From assembly GCA_947503835.1 (NCBI GenBank), contig CANNFM010000013.1, forward strand, positions 62,001 to 126,000: DNA of 64,000 nucleotides, given 5' to 3'. The notes beneath the pieces were generated by a model. That model saw only the letters and a program-made list of their open reading frames with translations, did not search any database and was not told the DNA's origin. Source of the stretch: an uncultured Aquimarina sp. (GTDB lineage: Bacteria; Bacteroidota; Bacteroidia; Flavobacteriales; Flavobacteriaceae). A program made the position numbers and the translations under genes. Positions 35,710 to 46,454 of the stretch are shown piece by piece; positions within the stretch are counted from its first letter, which is position 1; each line of letters starts with the position of its first letter.

Positions 35710-36381
35710 ATGAAGAAAAAGCTAAAAGTTCTTATGATTGATGATCATCCTATGATCATCGAGGGGTATAAGAATACCTTATTAGGAGAAAACCAAAAAG
35801 AATATCAAATCAAGATTGATATTGCATCTAATTGTGATGATGCATACGAAAAGATTCATAAATCTTCTCAGTCTACTCCCTATGATATGCTTTTTGTAGA
35901 TATAAAGTTACCTCCATCATCAGATGGTACCATAACTTCTGGCGAGGATTTGGCAAAACATGCAAAAGAATTGCTTCCTAAGGCAAAGATCATCATTTTA
36001 ACAATGCACAGAGAAGATCATAGAATTCATAATATTCTTAAAAATATTAATCCAACCGGATTCCTTATAAAAAGTGATCTAACGTCTAGCGAATTATTAT
36101 TAGCGTTTAATAATATAGTAAAAGGTAAAGCATATTATAGTGCAACGGTTAATGATCATTTCAGAAAAATGATGACCAATAAATTTTCTTTAGATGAGAA
36201 AAACTTAAAGATTTTATATCACCTTTCGAGAGGGGTTAAAACAAAAAACCTTCCTAATTATGTTAGTCTTTCGTTAAGCGCAATCGAGAAGAGAAAGAAT
36301 CAGATTAAAGAAATGTTCTCTATCGCCAAAGCAGATGATCAGCAATTGCTAGAAGAAGCACGTAAAAGAGGGTTTATATAA
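35710..36381 (+). CDS. NarL/LuxR-type response regulator
   Basis: 223 residues. The receiver (1-130) has the acidic pocket D11-D12 and the phospho-acceptor Asp64 in FVDIKLPP, with an inserted SSDGTITSGED loop. The C-terminus (about 150-210) is a helix-turn-helix with SLDEKNLKILYHLSRGVKTKNLP and LSLSAIEKRKNQIKEMF, diverged from classical LuxR. It is the partner of the TPR kinase by position. Its targets are unknown, and the adhesin operon lies next downstream. Confidence 0.9.
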   Translation: MKKKLKVLMIDDHPMIIEGYKNTLLGENQKEYQIKIDIASNCDDAYEKIHKSSQSTPYDMLFVDIKLPPSSDGTITSGEDLAKHAKELLPKAKIIILTMHREDHRIHNILKNINPTGFLIKSDLTSSELLLAFNNIVKGKAYYSATVNDHFRKMMTNKFSLDEKNLKILYHLSRGVKTKNLPNYVSLSLSAIEKRKNQIKEMFSIAKADDQQLLEEARKRGFI

Positions 36382-36409
36382 TAGATGTAAGATACATACA
36401 ATAGTAAAG

Positions 36410-36441
36410 AAAAGAGGTTATCAACGCGATAACCTCTTTTT
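36410..36441 (+). terminator. Terminator after the NarL-type regulator
   Basis: AAAAGAGGTTATC pairs with GATAACCTCTTTT (loop AACGC) and the stem runs into T residues, ending the two-component operon. Confidence 0.9.
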
Positions 36442-37153
36442 TATTGTGGTAAACCATATTTTTTCTTACGGAACCCCGTAATTTAATGCTAGTTAGCCTT
36501 GTAATTGTAAAAAAAATATTTAAATTTACAATGCCAATAAAAGCACAAAGTAAACCGAATTTAAAACAGTAGCCTATAAAAAAAATTACACTTTAATTTC
36601 TGCATACCCCCTTACGCATATACCCCATGCACGTATACCCCTTGGCGTGTTGTAAGTGTCTTTATTGATTACTGTTGAGTAAACATATAATCGTCATTAT
36701 GAGTTGTCATATCTACACCCCTTTAGATATTCCGATTGGTAATGTATTTATCTAACATTATCAACAGGGATATCGCTCATGAGTGAAATTACATATATTT
36801 CTCTTAGTAAAAGTATAACGATGTTTTTATCGTTTATGCTTATTGTACGTACGCTATATACATTCTATATAGAAACCTCTCTTTGGACTAGATCAAAAAA
36901 GTTACTTCTTAAAAGTGTACTCCTAAAAAAGTATTGTGCCATTTCTGCACGTTGCAATACCCCTTCTTTAAAGAACCTTCATACTATTTATAGTAGCCTT
37001 ACTCGGGTAAAACATATTGCTAAGTCATTGATTTTGGTGACTTGTTTTGTACAAAAAATTAAATCGAATCCTAAATATCAAAAATGTATTGGTTTGGATT
37101 TTCCAGCATACACACTCTGTTAAAATAGTATACCACATCAAAAGATTAAGCAT
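36442..37153 (+). promoter_or_regulatory. Leader of the first giant adhesin, with ATACCCC motifs
   Basis: Three ATACCCC motifs sit at 36604-36610, 36620-36626 and 36635-36641 (spacing 16 and 15). An ATATCTA...TAGATAT inverted repeat lies at 36709-36730. The segment before the second giant gene also has ATACCCCCTTA and TACCCCTT..GGYGT. A 114-residue open frame at 36779-37123 (MSEITYISLSKSITMFLSF...) has an ATG but no recognised domain and unusual composition; I do not call it a gene. Confidence 0.5.
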
Positions 37154-40100
37154 ATGAAGATAAATTACACTTTAGAAAAAAAAATGATACTACTTGCAGT
37201 TTTGCTGTTAAGTGTTACAAGTGTTTTCTGTCAGGAAGCTGGTATTATAGTAAATGAGGCTTCTAACGGTAGCGCAGGTTCAGAAGATTGGGTGGAGCTT
37301 TTGGTAGTAGGAGATCCATTAAACCCTACAGATCCGGTAGATCTTACGGGTTGGTTTTTTGATGATAATAATGGTGAATTTGAAGGATTTACTACATCTG
37401 GAGTTGCACCGGGATCTATTGTGTTTACAAGTGCTTTTAATAGTGTGCCACCAGGATCACTAATAGTAATTTACAACCAATTTGCCAAGGATCCGAACAT
37501 ACCCGCCGATGACCCTTTGGATTTAATTAATCCAGATGGAGTGTATATTCTCCCCGGTAATGATGCTGGTTTGAGTGGTTGTAGTAATTTACCTGATAAT
37601 ACCCCTCCTAATTCTAATTATTTGCCGTGTACATCAACTACAGCTTCTTGGACTAGAACAGCTTTTAGAGGTGGAGGAGATGTGGCACAGGTTAGAAAAC
37701 CCGATGGATCCTTTTTTCATGGTTTTGCTTACGGTGATGTTGATACAGCTATTGCTGCTCCTACGTTTCCGATAAACGGCAACCCTGCTTTCAATGCCGG
37801 AGCAGGAGGTGCGGGGAGTACATTTGCATTTCAGGGATGTGATTGGGAAGATGTTTCAAGTTATGTAAGATCAGATGCCACCGGAAGGACTCCTGGCGTG
37901 GCGAATTCTGTTTCTAACCAAGCTTCTATCAACTTAATTACCAATGGTACGTTTGACTATACTAATATAGCTAATCCTGCAAATTGTCCTGCAGTTACAG
38001 CTCCCGTCATAGCGTTAGATGCTACTTCAAACCCTACTACATGTTTGGGTACAGAAGGCTTTATTCGATTAAGTGGTTTAGATGCCTCTACTTCATACAC
38101 TGTTGATTATCTTGAGGATGGAGCACCTGTTAGTACAACAATTTCGTCAGATGCAAGTAGTTTACTTACGATTACTGGTTTAAATGCGGGAAGTTATACC
38201 AATATTTCAGTGACCATTTCAACTCTTACTTCTAATATACTTGCAGGACCTTTTGTTTTAAGTGATCCTGCCAACCCACTACCAGGATTAAGCAGTAGTG
38301 ATGCAGATAATATCATTTGTGCAGGAGATAGCGTGACCTTTACAGGAACTGGCGGAGATGAATATGAATTTTTTGTCGATGCTGTTAGTGTCCAGGCACA
38401 ATCGACTACAGCGACATATGTTACCACAGGGTTGTCCAGTGGAGAGACGGTTACCGTTCGTGTGGTGAATACAACAACAAATTGCGAGGCTACCAGTGCA
38501 GGAATTGTTACAACCGTGAATGCTTTACCAACACCAGGATTATCTAGTAGTGATGCCGATAACTCAATTTGTGCTGGTGATAGTGTCACCTTTACCGGAA
38601 CCGGCGGCGATGAATATGAATTTTTTGTAGATGGAGTGAGCGTACAGGCTCAGTCGACTACAACAACATTTGTGACTACCACTTTGTCAAATGGAGAAAC
38701 AGTGACCGTTAGAGTAGTAAATACAACTACGAATTGCGAGGCGATTAGTAGTGGAATTGCAACTACGGTTATTCCAATACCTAATACCGGATTTAATAAT
38801 ACGATTAGTGCTAATCTCAGTTCCGGGATTATTGATTTGTTTTCAACCCTTTTAGGATCACCAGATACTGGTGGTACATGGACCTGGGACAATACATCTA
38901 CAGATCCGGGTGCTAATTTTAATGCTGCGGCAGGTACAGTTGATAGTTCTGGATTAATCGATGGAGTGTATGTTTTTGATTATACTTTTGCGGTTTGTGC
39001 GGTTACCACATCTTCGGTAACTATAATTTTTACAGGGTTGGATACAGATAATGACGGAGTTGGTGATGCGGTAGATCTCGATGATGATAATGATGGGATC
39101 CAGGATGTTACAGAATGTTTTGGAGAATATGTTGATTTTGGTAGCGCGATAGTTTCGGGAACTACTGGCCCCGTTGAAACGATTACAGGAATTGATTTTA
39201 CATCATTAGATGCCACCGCAGATCTTACGATTACCGAAAGTGGTGGAGATCTCAATGCTCTAAGCCTAGGTGGGCCTTCAGGAGCTTATAACACTCCTGA
39301 TCATACACCTACACCAGGCGCTGCTATCCAATTCATAACTACTGGAACTAATAATGCCAATACGGTGGGTAACAATGTTGATTTCGTATTGGCATTTAAT
39401 AAACCAGTGTATGAGATTATATTTCACTTTAGAGGAGTATCCCGATCTAATTATCAATTTACAGGGGCACAACATACAGAAGAATTAGTGTCTTCAAATT
39501 CGGCGATGACCTATAACGGAGGTACGCGACTATTAGAAAATATAACGGTTCTACCTCCCGAGGTAGGGGGTAATGGTAGTATAAGAATTTCTGCAACGGG
39601 ACCTGCTGGGATTACACAAATAGAATGGTCACTTGTAGACAATGCTTCTAATCCAAATGCCTCAGGAAGTAATCTGCTTACCTTTTCTGCAGATTGTGAT
39701 TCTGATGGTGATGGTGTGCCAAATAGATTTGATCTAGATGCTGATAATGACGGGATTTATGATGTAGTCGAAGCAGGTGGAGTGGATTCGAATAACGATG
39801 GACGACACGACGATGACGATAATAATACAGATAATACAGGGACTAATGGGATTCCTTCAGATACTCCTCTTAGTAATGGAATTCCAAATCCGACAGATAC
39901 GGGCAGTGATGGTTCTAGGGATTATCTAATCTTAGATAGCGATACAGATGGATGTAGTGATGCTAATGAAGCTTATAATAATTCAAATGCCGACGGAGGA
40001 GATACAGGTGTATTCGGAGTAGATCCGGTGGGTGGTTTTGCTACAATTGTAGATGCCAACGGAGTGGTTACAGCTGCGTTACCATATACCACACCCGCAG

Positions 40101-43100
40101 ATTCCGATACCAATACCACTGCCGATTATCAAGAGGTTGGTCCAGATAATGATGGTGATGGAATTGCTAATGCTTGTGATTTAGTTTTTAATGATCAAGA
40201 TGGTGATAATGTTGGTGACGTACTTGATATCGATGATGATGGCGATGGTATTTTAGATACTGTGGAAAATAGCTTAGGAGTTGATCCTTCTGCAGATGCT
40301 GATAACGATGGTATCCCTAATTATCAAGATTTTGATGATAACGGTAGTGCTACCGTACCGGTATGTCTAGATGGTGATCTCAATGGTATTTGTGATACGT
40401 TAGACCCCGTATTTGATAATGATGCAGATGGAGTAGCTAATCATTTTGATTTAGATGCCGATAATGATGGTATTCCAGATAATGTTGAAGCGCAAACTAC
40501 AGGTGGATATATTATTCCGATAGCGACTACTCCAGCAGAATATATTGCTAATAATGGAGTAAATAATGCATATTTAACTACTAACGGGGGAGGCTCAGGC
40601 CTTAATCCTGTTAATACTGATGGTCCTGCAGATACCATACCAGATTATTTGGATACCGATAGTGATGAGGATACTATTTTAGATATTGAAGAGAATGGAG
40701 ATACAGATAATGCTATTGTTGTTTTTGCTGATGCCGATGGAGATGGAATAGATGATTTGTTTGATACCATAGATAATACAGTTACCTGGGATGTGAATGA
40801 TGCGGTAACCACAGGAAATGTTGCTGATTTGCAAACAGTATATGGAGATTTTGATAATGATGCGGCTCCCGTGCCAGTTCCTTTAGCTAGCGACCTTTCT
40901 TTTAGAGATAATTGCCAGATTATTGCAGGTGTGATTGCTGCCGATGAAACCATTTGTGATGGGGGTGATCCAATCGCTTTTACCGAAACTACAGCTGCTA
41001 GTATTGATGCAGGAACGATTACTCATCAATGGCAAAGTAGTACAACGAGTGCAATAGCCGGTTTTGCAGATGTTGTTGGAGCGACAGCCGCTACTTTTGA
41101 TAGCCCTGCATTAACTCAGGATACTTGGTTTAAGCGAATCGATACAAACACATTGAACGGAAACTCTTGTGCCGTCGAAACCAATGTAGTGGCTGTCACA
41201 GTCAATAATATTACCGCCGGAGTAATTGCAGCAGATGAAACGATATGTGAAGGCGGTGATCCAATCGCATTTACTGAAACTACGCCTACCGTTGCTGATG
41301 GTACAGTAACCTTCCAATGGCAGAGTAGTACCGCAGGAGCTGCGGGACCGTTTACAGATATTGTTGGAGCCACAACGGCTACTTTTGATAGTGGCGTTTT
41401 AACGCAAGATACCTGGTTCCAACGAGTAGATACCTCTACATTGAATACTGTAGTATGTACAGCAACGACCAATGTAATCGCAGTAACGGTAAATAACATT
41501 ACAGCCGGAGTGATTGCCGCAGACGAGACGATTTGTGAAGGTGGTGATCCGATTGCTTTTACCGAAACGACTCCTACAGTAGCTGATGGTACAGTCACCT
41601 TCCAATGGCAGAGCAGTACCACAGGAGCAGCAGGACCGTTTACAGATATAGTCGGAGCTACAACGGCTACTTTTGATAGTGGAGTTTTAACCCAAGATAC
41701 GTGGTTCCAGAGAATAGATACCAGTACTTTAAATACTATTGCTTGTACTGCAACGACCAATGTAATCGCAGTAACGGTAAATAACATTACTGCTGGAGTG
41801 ATTGCTGCAGATGAGACAATCTGTGAAGGAGGGGATCCAATCGCCTTTGCCGAAACTATGGCTACGGTTGCCGATGGTACAGTCACCTTCCAATGGCAGA
41901 GTAGTACTGCGGGAGCAGCAGGACCATTTACAGATATCGTTGGAGAAACTTTATCAACATACAACAGTCCGGTCTTAACGCAAGATACCTGGTTCCAACG
42001 AGTAGATACTTCTACCTTAAATAGTATAGCTTGTACGGCAACGACCAATGTAGTGGCTGTTACGGTAAATAATATAACCGCCGGAGTGATTGCCGCAGAT
42101 GAAACGATTTGTGAAGGAGGGGATCCAATTGCATTTACGGAGACAACCCCAACAGTTGCCGATGGAGTAATTACTTATCAATGGCAGAATAGTACCACAG
42201 GAGCGGCAGGCCCATTTACTGACATAGGTGGAGCCATAACAGCTACCTTTGATAGCGGGGTTTTAACCCAAGATACCTGGTTCCAGAGAGTAGATACTTC
42301 TACCTTGAATACTGTAGCATGTACGGCAACGACCAACGCAGTGGCTGTAACCGTAAACAACATTACTGCCGGAGTGATTGCTGCCGATGAAACAATTTGT
42401 GAAGGAGGGGATCCAATCGCCTTTACCGAAACTACGCCTACCGTTGCTGATGGTACAGTGACCTTCCAATGGCAAAGTAGTACCGCAGGAGCTGCAGGAC
42501 CGTTTACGGATATTGCGGGAGCCACAACAGCTACTTTTGATAGTGGCGTTTTAACGCAAGACACATGGTTCCAAAGAATAGATACTTCTACCTTAAATAC
42601 TATAGCTTGTACGGCAACGACCAATGTAGTGGCTGTCACAGTCAATAACATTACCGCCGGAGTGATTGCTGCCGATGAAACGATTTGTGAGGGAGGAGAT
42701 CCAATCGCATTTACCGAAACTACACCTACCGTTGCCGATGGAGTAGTGACCTACCAATGGCAGAGCAGTACTACAGGAGCTGCAGGACCATTTACCGATA
42801 TTGCAGGAGCCACAACGTCTACTTTTGATAGTGGAATCTTAACACAAGACACTTGGTTCCAGAGAGTAGATACTTCTACCTTAAATACTATAGCTTGTAC
42901 GGCAACCACCAATGTTATTGCGGTTACCGTAAACAATATTACAGCCGGAGTAATTGCAGCTGATGAAACAATTTGTGAAGGAGGGGATCCAATCGCCTTT
43001 ACCGAAACTACGGCTACTGTTGCTGATGGTACAGTGACCTTCCAATGGCAGAGTAGTACCACAGGAGCTGCAGGCCCATTTACTGACATAGGTGGAGCTA

Positions 43101-46100
43101 CAACAGCTACCTTTGACAGTGGGGTTTTAACGCAAGATACCTGGTTCCAACGAGTAGATACCTCTACATTGAATACCGTAGCATGTACGGCAACGACCAA
43201 TGTAATCGCAGTAACGGTAAATAACATTACCGCCGGAGTAATTGCAGCTGATGAAACGATTTGTGAAGGAGGAGATCCGATTGCTTTTGTTGAAACTACG
43301 GCTACTGTAGCTGATGGAGTAATTACTTATCAATGGCAAAGTAGTACCGCAGGAGCTGCAGGACCATTTACCGATATTGCAGGAGCCATAACAGCTACCT
43401 TTGATAGCGGAGTTTTAACCCAAGACACTTGGTTCCAAAGAGTAGATACTTCTACGTTGAATACTGTAGCATGTACCGCAACCACCAATGTAGTGGCTGT
43501 CACAGTCAATAACATTACCGCCGGAGTGATTGCTGCCGATGAAACGATTTGTGAGGGAGGAGATCCAATCGCATTTACCGAAACTATGGCTACTGTTGCC
43601 GATGGTACAGTAACCTTCCAATGGCAGAGTAGTACTGCCGGAGCTGCAGGACCATTTACCGATATTGCAGGAGCCACAACGTCTACTTTTGATAGTGGAA
43701 TCTTAACACAAGACACTTGGTTCCAGAGAGTAGATACTTCTACGTTGAATACTGTAGCATGTACCGCAACCACCAATATCATAGCCGTAACCGTAAACAA
43801 TATTACTGCAGGAGTGATCGCAGCCGATGAAACGATATGTGAAGGAGGAGATCCGATTGCTTTTACTGAAACTACGGCTACTGTAGCTGATGGAGTAATA
43901 ACCTTCCAATGGCAGAGCAGTACCGCAGGAGCTGCAGGCCCATTTACTGATATTGCAGGAGCCATAACAGCTACCTTTGATAGCGGAGTTTTAACACAAG
44001 ATACTTGGTTCCAAAGAGTGGATACCTCTACATTGAATACCGTAGCATGTACGGCAACGACCAACGCAGTGGCTGTAACCGTAAACAACATTACTGCCGG
44101 AGTGATTGCTGCCGATGAAACAATTTGTGAAGGAGGGGATCCAATCGCCTTTACCGAAACTACGCCTACCGTTGCTGATGGTACAGTGACCTTCCAATGG
44201 CAGAGTAGTACCGCAGGAGCTGCAGGACCGTTTACGGATATTGCGGGAGCCACAACAGCTACTTTTGATAGTGGCGTTTTAACGCAAGACACATGGTTCC
44301 AAAGAATAGATACTTCTACCTTAAATACTATAGCTTGTACGGCAACGACCAATGTAGTGGCTGTCACAGTCAATAACATTACCGCCGGAGTGATTGCTGC
44401 CGATGAAACGATTTGTGAGGGAGGAGATCCAATCGCATTTACCGAAACTACGCCTACCGTTGCCGATGGAGTAGTGACCTACCAATGGCAGAGCAGTACT
44501 ACAGGAGCTGCAGGACCATTTACCGATATTGCAGGAGCCACAACGTCTACTTTTGATAGTGGAATCTTAACACAAGACACTTGGTTCCAGAGAGTAGATA
44601 CTTCTACCTTAAATACTATAGCTTGTACGGCAACCACCAATGTTATTGCGGTTACCGTAAACAACATTACTGCCGGAGTGATTGCTGCCGATGAAACAAT
44701 TTGTGAAGGAGGGGATCCAATCGCCTTTACCGAAACTACGCCTACCGTTGCCGATGGTACAGTAACCTTCCAATGGCAGAGTAGTACCGCAGGAGCTGCA
44801 GGACCATTTACCGATATTCCTACTGCTATTGCTTCAACATACGATAGTCCAGCCTTAACACAAGATACTTGGTTCCAAAGAGTGGATACAAGTACATTGA
44901 ATACTATAGCATGTACTGCGACCACCAATGTAATTGCGATAACTGTTAATAACATTATTGCAGGAGTGATAGCCGCTGATCAGATCATTGTGAGTGCAGA
45001 AGATCCAGTTGCCTTTACAGAAGTTACCCCTACGGTTGCCGATGGTACCATTACCTATCAATGGCAGAGTAGTACAACTGGTCCTGCAGGGCCATTTACC
45101 GATATTCCTGGTGAAACGAATACTACTTACGATAGTCCTCCTTTATTAGAAGATACCTGGTTTAGAAGAATAGATTCGAGTACTTTAAATGGGGAAGTCT
45201 GTACAGCAATAACCAATGTGTTATCGATAATCTTAGACAGTGATGGTGATGGAATACCAGACTCCACTGATTTAGATGATGATAATGATGGTATTACGGA
45301 TGAAGAAGAACAAAATGGAGATCCTAATTTGGATACTGACGGCGATGGTGTAATAGATCGCTTGGATTTAGATAGTGATGACGATGGAGTTAATGATGTA
45401 TACGAATCCGGGCATGGTCAATTAGATATGGATGGCGATGGACGATTAGAAGGACCATTTGGTAGTGATGGTATCCCAGATGTAGTTCAGGATGACCCCG
45501 ATAGTGGAGTAGTAAACTATGCGGTACAAGATACCGATGGAGATGGGGTTGATGATTTTCAGGATATCGATGATGATGGTGATAATGTGCTTACCGCAGA
45601 TGAAAATCCTAATCCCGATGGCGATAGTAATCCGGATAGCGGAGATACACAGGATAGTGATATGGATGGAATCTATGATTACCTGGATACCGATGATGAT
45701 GGTGATGGTATCGATACAGTGTATGAAGATTATGATGGAGATGATGATCCTTTAAATCAAGATACCGATGGTGATGGTATTCCGGATTATTTGGATATCG
45801 ATGATGATGGAGATGGAGTAGATACGCAGTACGAAGATGTAGATCCCGATGGTGATGGAAACCCTAATACCGGAGATACTTTAGATACCGACTGTGCTAT
45901 TGATAATAACTGTGATAACATCCCGGATTATTTAGATACGGATGATGATGGAGACGGGTTCTTAACAGAAGATGAAAGCCCTGACCAAAATGGAGATGGT
46001 AACCCAGATGATGCATTAGACACAGATGCTAATGGAATTCCTGATTACCTTGAACCTAACGATAATACCGTTCCCGAAGGTGAAGATGGCATAACTATAT

Positions 46101-46387
46101 TTACAGGAATGTCACCTAACGGAGATGGAATTAATGATGTGTTTGTAATTCAAGGGATTCAGAATCTCGAAAATACTTTAGAAATATATAATCGTTGGGG
46201 AGTTAAAGTCTTTGAAGCTAATAATTATGGTAGAGATGATGATTTCTTTAGAGGTATTTCGGAAGGTAGAGGGACTGTCGAAAAATCTGATGAATTACCG
46301 GCAGGAACTTATTATTACGTTTTAGAGTATATTCTCGAGTCGGGAGAAGCTAAAAACAGAGCAGGATATCTATATATTAACAGATAA
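37154..46387 (+). CDS. Giant repeat adhesin with type IX secretion C-terminal domain
   Basis: A 3077-residue secreted protein. Signal peptide about 1-27 (VFC|QEAG). A lamin-tail-like domain spans about 28-240. Two near-identical Ig-like units (ICAGDSVTFTGTGGDEYEFF) lie at 374-540. Thrombospondin type-3 calcium-binding repeats run 631-1252. Fifteen 96-residue Ig-like repeats fill about 1256-2694, and further TSP3 repeats 2695-2975. The C-terminal domain (2977-3077) has SPNGDGINDVFVIQGI, LEIYNRWGVKVFE and AGTYYYVLEY, the gliding-associated type B T9SS signal. It is followed by porP/sprF and ompA genes, the normal partner order. Probable cell-surface adhesin. Confidence 0.9.
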   Translation: MKINYTLEKKMILLAVLLLSVTSVFCQEAGIIVNEASNGSAGSEDWVELLVVGDPLNPTDPVDLTGWFFDDNNGEFEGFTTSGVAPGSIVFTSAFNSVPPGSLIVIYNQFAKDPNIPADDPLDLINPDGVYILPGNDAGLSGCSNLPDNTPPNSNYLPCTSTTASWTRTAFRGGGDVAQVRKPDGSFFHGFAYGDVDTAIAAPTFPINGNPAFNAGAGGAGSTFAFQGCDWEDVSSYVRSDATGRTPGVANSVSNQASINLITNGTFDYTNIANPANCPAVTAPVIALDATSNPTTCLGTEGFIRLSGLDASTSYTVDYLEDGAPVSTTISSDASSLLTITGLNAGSYTNISVTISTLTSNILAGPFVLSDPANPLPGLSSSDADNIICAGDSVTFTGTGGDEYEFFVDAVSVQAQSTTATYVTTGLSSGETVTVRVVNTTTNCEATSAGIVTTVNALPTPGLSSSDADNSICAGDSVTFTGTGGDEYEFFVDGVSVQAQSTTTTFVTTTLSNGETVTVRVVNTTTNCEAISSGIATTVIPIPNTGFNNTISANLSSGIIDLFSTLLGSPDTGGTWTWDNTSTDPGANFNAAAGTVDSSGLIDGVYVFDYTFAVCAVTTSSVTIIFTGLDTDNDGVGDAVDLDDDNDGIQDVTECFGEYVDFGSAIVSGTTGPVETITGIDFTSLDATADLTITESGGDLNALSLGGPSGAYNTPDHTPTPGAAIQFITTGTNNANTVGNNVDFVLAFNKPVYEIIFHFRGVSRSNYQFTGAQHTEELVSSNSAMTYNGGTRLLENITVLPPEVGGNGSIRISATGPAGITQIEWSLVDNASNPNASGSNLLTFSADCDSDGDGVPNRFDLDADNDGIYDVVEAGGVDSNNDGRHDDDDNNTDNTGTNGIPSDTPLSNGIPNPTDTGSDGSRDYLILDSDTDGCSDANEAYNNSNADGGDTGVFGVDPVGGFATIVDANGVVTAALPYTTPADSDTNTTADYQEVGPDNDGDGIANACDLVFNDQDGDNVGDVLDIDDDGDGILDTVENSLGVDPSADADNDGIPNYQDFDDNGSATVPVCLDGDLNGICDTLDPVFDNDADGVANHFDLDADNDGIPDNVEAQTTGGYIIPIATTPAEYIANNGVNNAYLTTNGGGSGLNPVNTDGPADTIPDYLDTDSDEDTILDIEENGDTDNAIVVFADADGDGIDDLFDTIDNTVTWDVNDAVTTGNVADLQTVYGDFDNDAAPVPVPLASDLSFRDNCQIIAGVIAADETICDGGDPIAFTETTAASIDAGTITHQWQSSTTSAIAGFADVVGATAATFDSPALTQDTWFKRIDTNTLNGNSCAVETNVVAVTVNNITAGVIAADETICEGGDPIAFTETTPTVADGTVTFQWQSSTAGAAGPFTDIVGATTATFDSGVLTQDTWFQRVDTSTLNTVVCTATTNVIAVTVNNITAGVIAADETICEGGDPIAFTETTPTVADGTVTFQWQSSTTGAAGPFTDIVGATTATFDSGVLTQDTWFQRIDTSTLNTIACTATTNVIAVTVNNITAGVIAADETICEGGDPIAFAETMATVADGTVTFQWQSSTAGAAGPFTDIVGETLSTYNSPVLTQDTWFQRVDTSTLNSIACTATTNVVAVTVNNITAGVIAADETICEGGDPIAFTETTPTVADGVITYQWQNSTTGAAGPFTDIGGAITATFDSGVLTQDTWFQRVDTSTLNTVACTATTNAVAVTVNNITAGVIAADETICEGGDPIAFTETTPTVADGTVTFQWQSSTAGAAGPFTDIAGATTATFDSGVLTQDTWFQRIDTSTLNTIACTATTNVVAVTVNNITAGVIAADETICEGGDPIAFTETTPTVADGVVTYQWQSSTTGAAGPFTDIAGATTSTFDSGILTQDTWFQRVDTSTLNTIACTATTNVIAVTVNNITAGVIAADETICEGGDPIAFTETTATVADGTVTFQWQSSTTGAAGPFTDIGGATTATFDSGVLTQDTWFQRVDTSTLNTVACTATTNVIAVTVNNITAGVIAADETICEGGDPIAFVETTATVADGVITYQWQSSTAGAAGPFTDIAGAITATFDSGVLTQDTWFQRVDTSTLNTVACTATTNVVAVTVNNITAGVIAADETICEGGDPIAFTETMATVADGTVTFQWQSSTAGAAGPFTDIAGATTSTFDSGILTQDTWFQRVDTSTLNTVACTATTNIIAVTVNNITAGVIAADETICEGGDPIAFTETTATVADGVITFQWQSSTAGAAGPFTDIAGAITATFDSGVLTQDTWFQRVDTSTLNTVACTATTNAVAVTVNNITAGVIAADETICEGGDPIAFTETTPTVADGTVTFQWQSSTAGAAGPFTDIAGATTATFDSGVLTQDTWFQRIDTSTLNTIACTATTNVVAVTVNNITAGVIAADETICEGGDPIAFTETTPTVADGVVTYQWQSSTTGAAGPFTDIAGATTSTFDSGILTQDTWFQRVDTSTLNTIACTATTNVIAVTVNNITAGVIAADETICEGGDPIAFTETTPTVADGTVTFQWQSSTAGAAGPFTDIPTAIASTYDSPALTQDTWFQRVDTSTLNTIACTATTNVIAITVNNIIAGVIAADQIIVSAEDPVAFTEVTPTVADGTITYQWQSSTTGPAGPFTDIPGETNTTYDSPPLLEDTWFRRIDSSTLNGEVCTAITNVLSIILDSDGDGIPDSTDLDDDNDGITDEEEQNGDPNLDTDGDGVIDRLDLDSDDDGVNDVYESGHGQLDMDGDGRLEGPFGSDGIPDVVQDDPDSGVVNYAVQDTDGDGVDDFQDIDDDGDNVLTADENPNPDGDSNPDSGDTQDSDMDGIYDYLDTDDDGDGIDTVYEDYDGDDDPLNQDTDGDGIPDYLDIDDDGDGVDTQYEDVDPDGDGNPNTGDTLDTDCAIDNNCDNIPDYLDTDDDGDGFLTEDESPDQNGDGNPDDALDTDANGIPDYLEPNDNTVPEGEDGITIFTGMSPNGDGINDVFVIQGIQNLENTLEIYNRWGVKVFEANNYGRDDDFFRGISEGRGTVEKSDELPAGTYYYVLEYILESGEAKNRAGYLYINR
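40921..45236 (+). repeat. Fifteen tandem 288-bp (96-residue) coding repeats
   Basis: Each unit reads about GVIAADETICEGGDPIAF...TFQWQSST...GPFTDI...DTWFQR(V/I)DTSTLNT..CTATTN...AVTVNN. The first and last units are most diverged. A stretch of about 600 bp at about 42331-42940 recurs nearly identically at 44059-44668, exactly 1728 bp (six units) apart, which points to recent homogenisation. Confidence 0.95.
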
Positions 46388-46454
46388 CAATAAAATTTAG
46401 GTTCTTGTGAGAATTTTACTCACAGGTTAAATTAAAAATATTAATTTAGAGCGT

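Noticed and set aside
36779..37123. A 114-codon open frame before the first adhesin
   Set aside because: It has an ATG, but the composition (many K, S, L and Y and no recognised domain) and its position in a motif-rich leader argue against a real gene.
41116..44955. Long minus-strand open frames inside the adhesin repeats (for example 349 codons at 43330-44379)
   Set aside because: They are antisense shadows of the 288-bp coding repeats: the same period appears on both strands and the peptides (VVAVQAIVFKVEVS...) are low-complexity.
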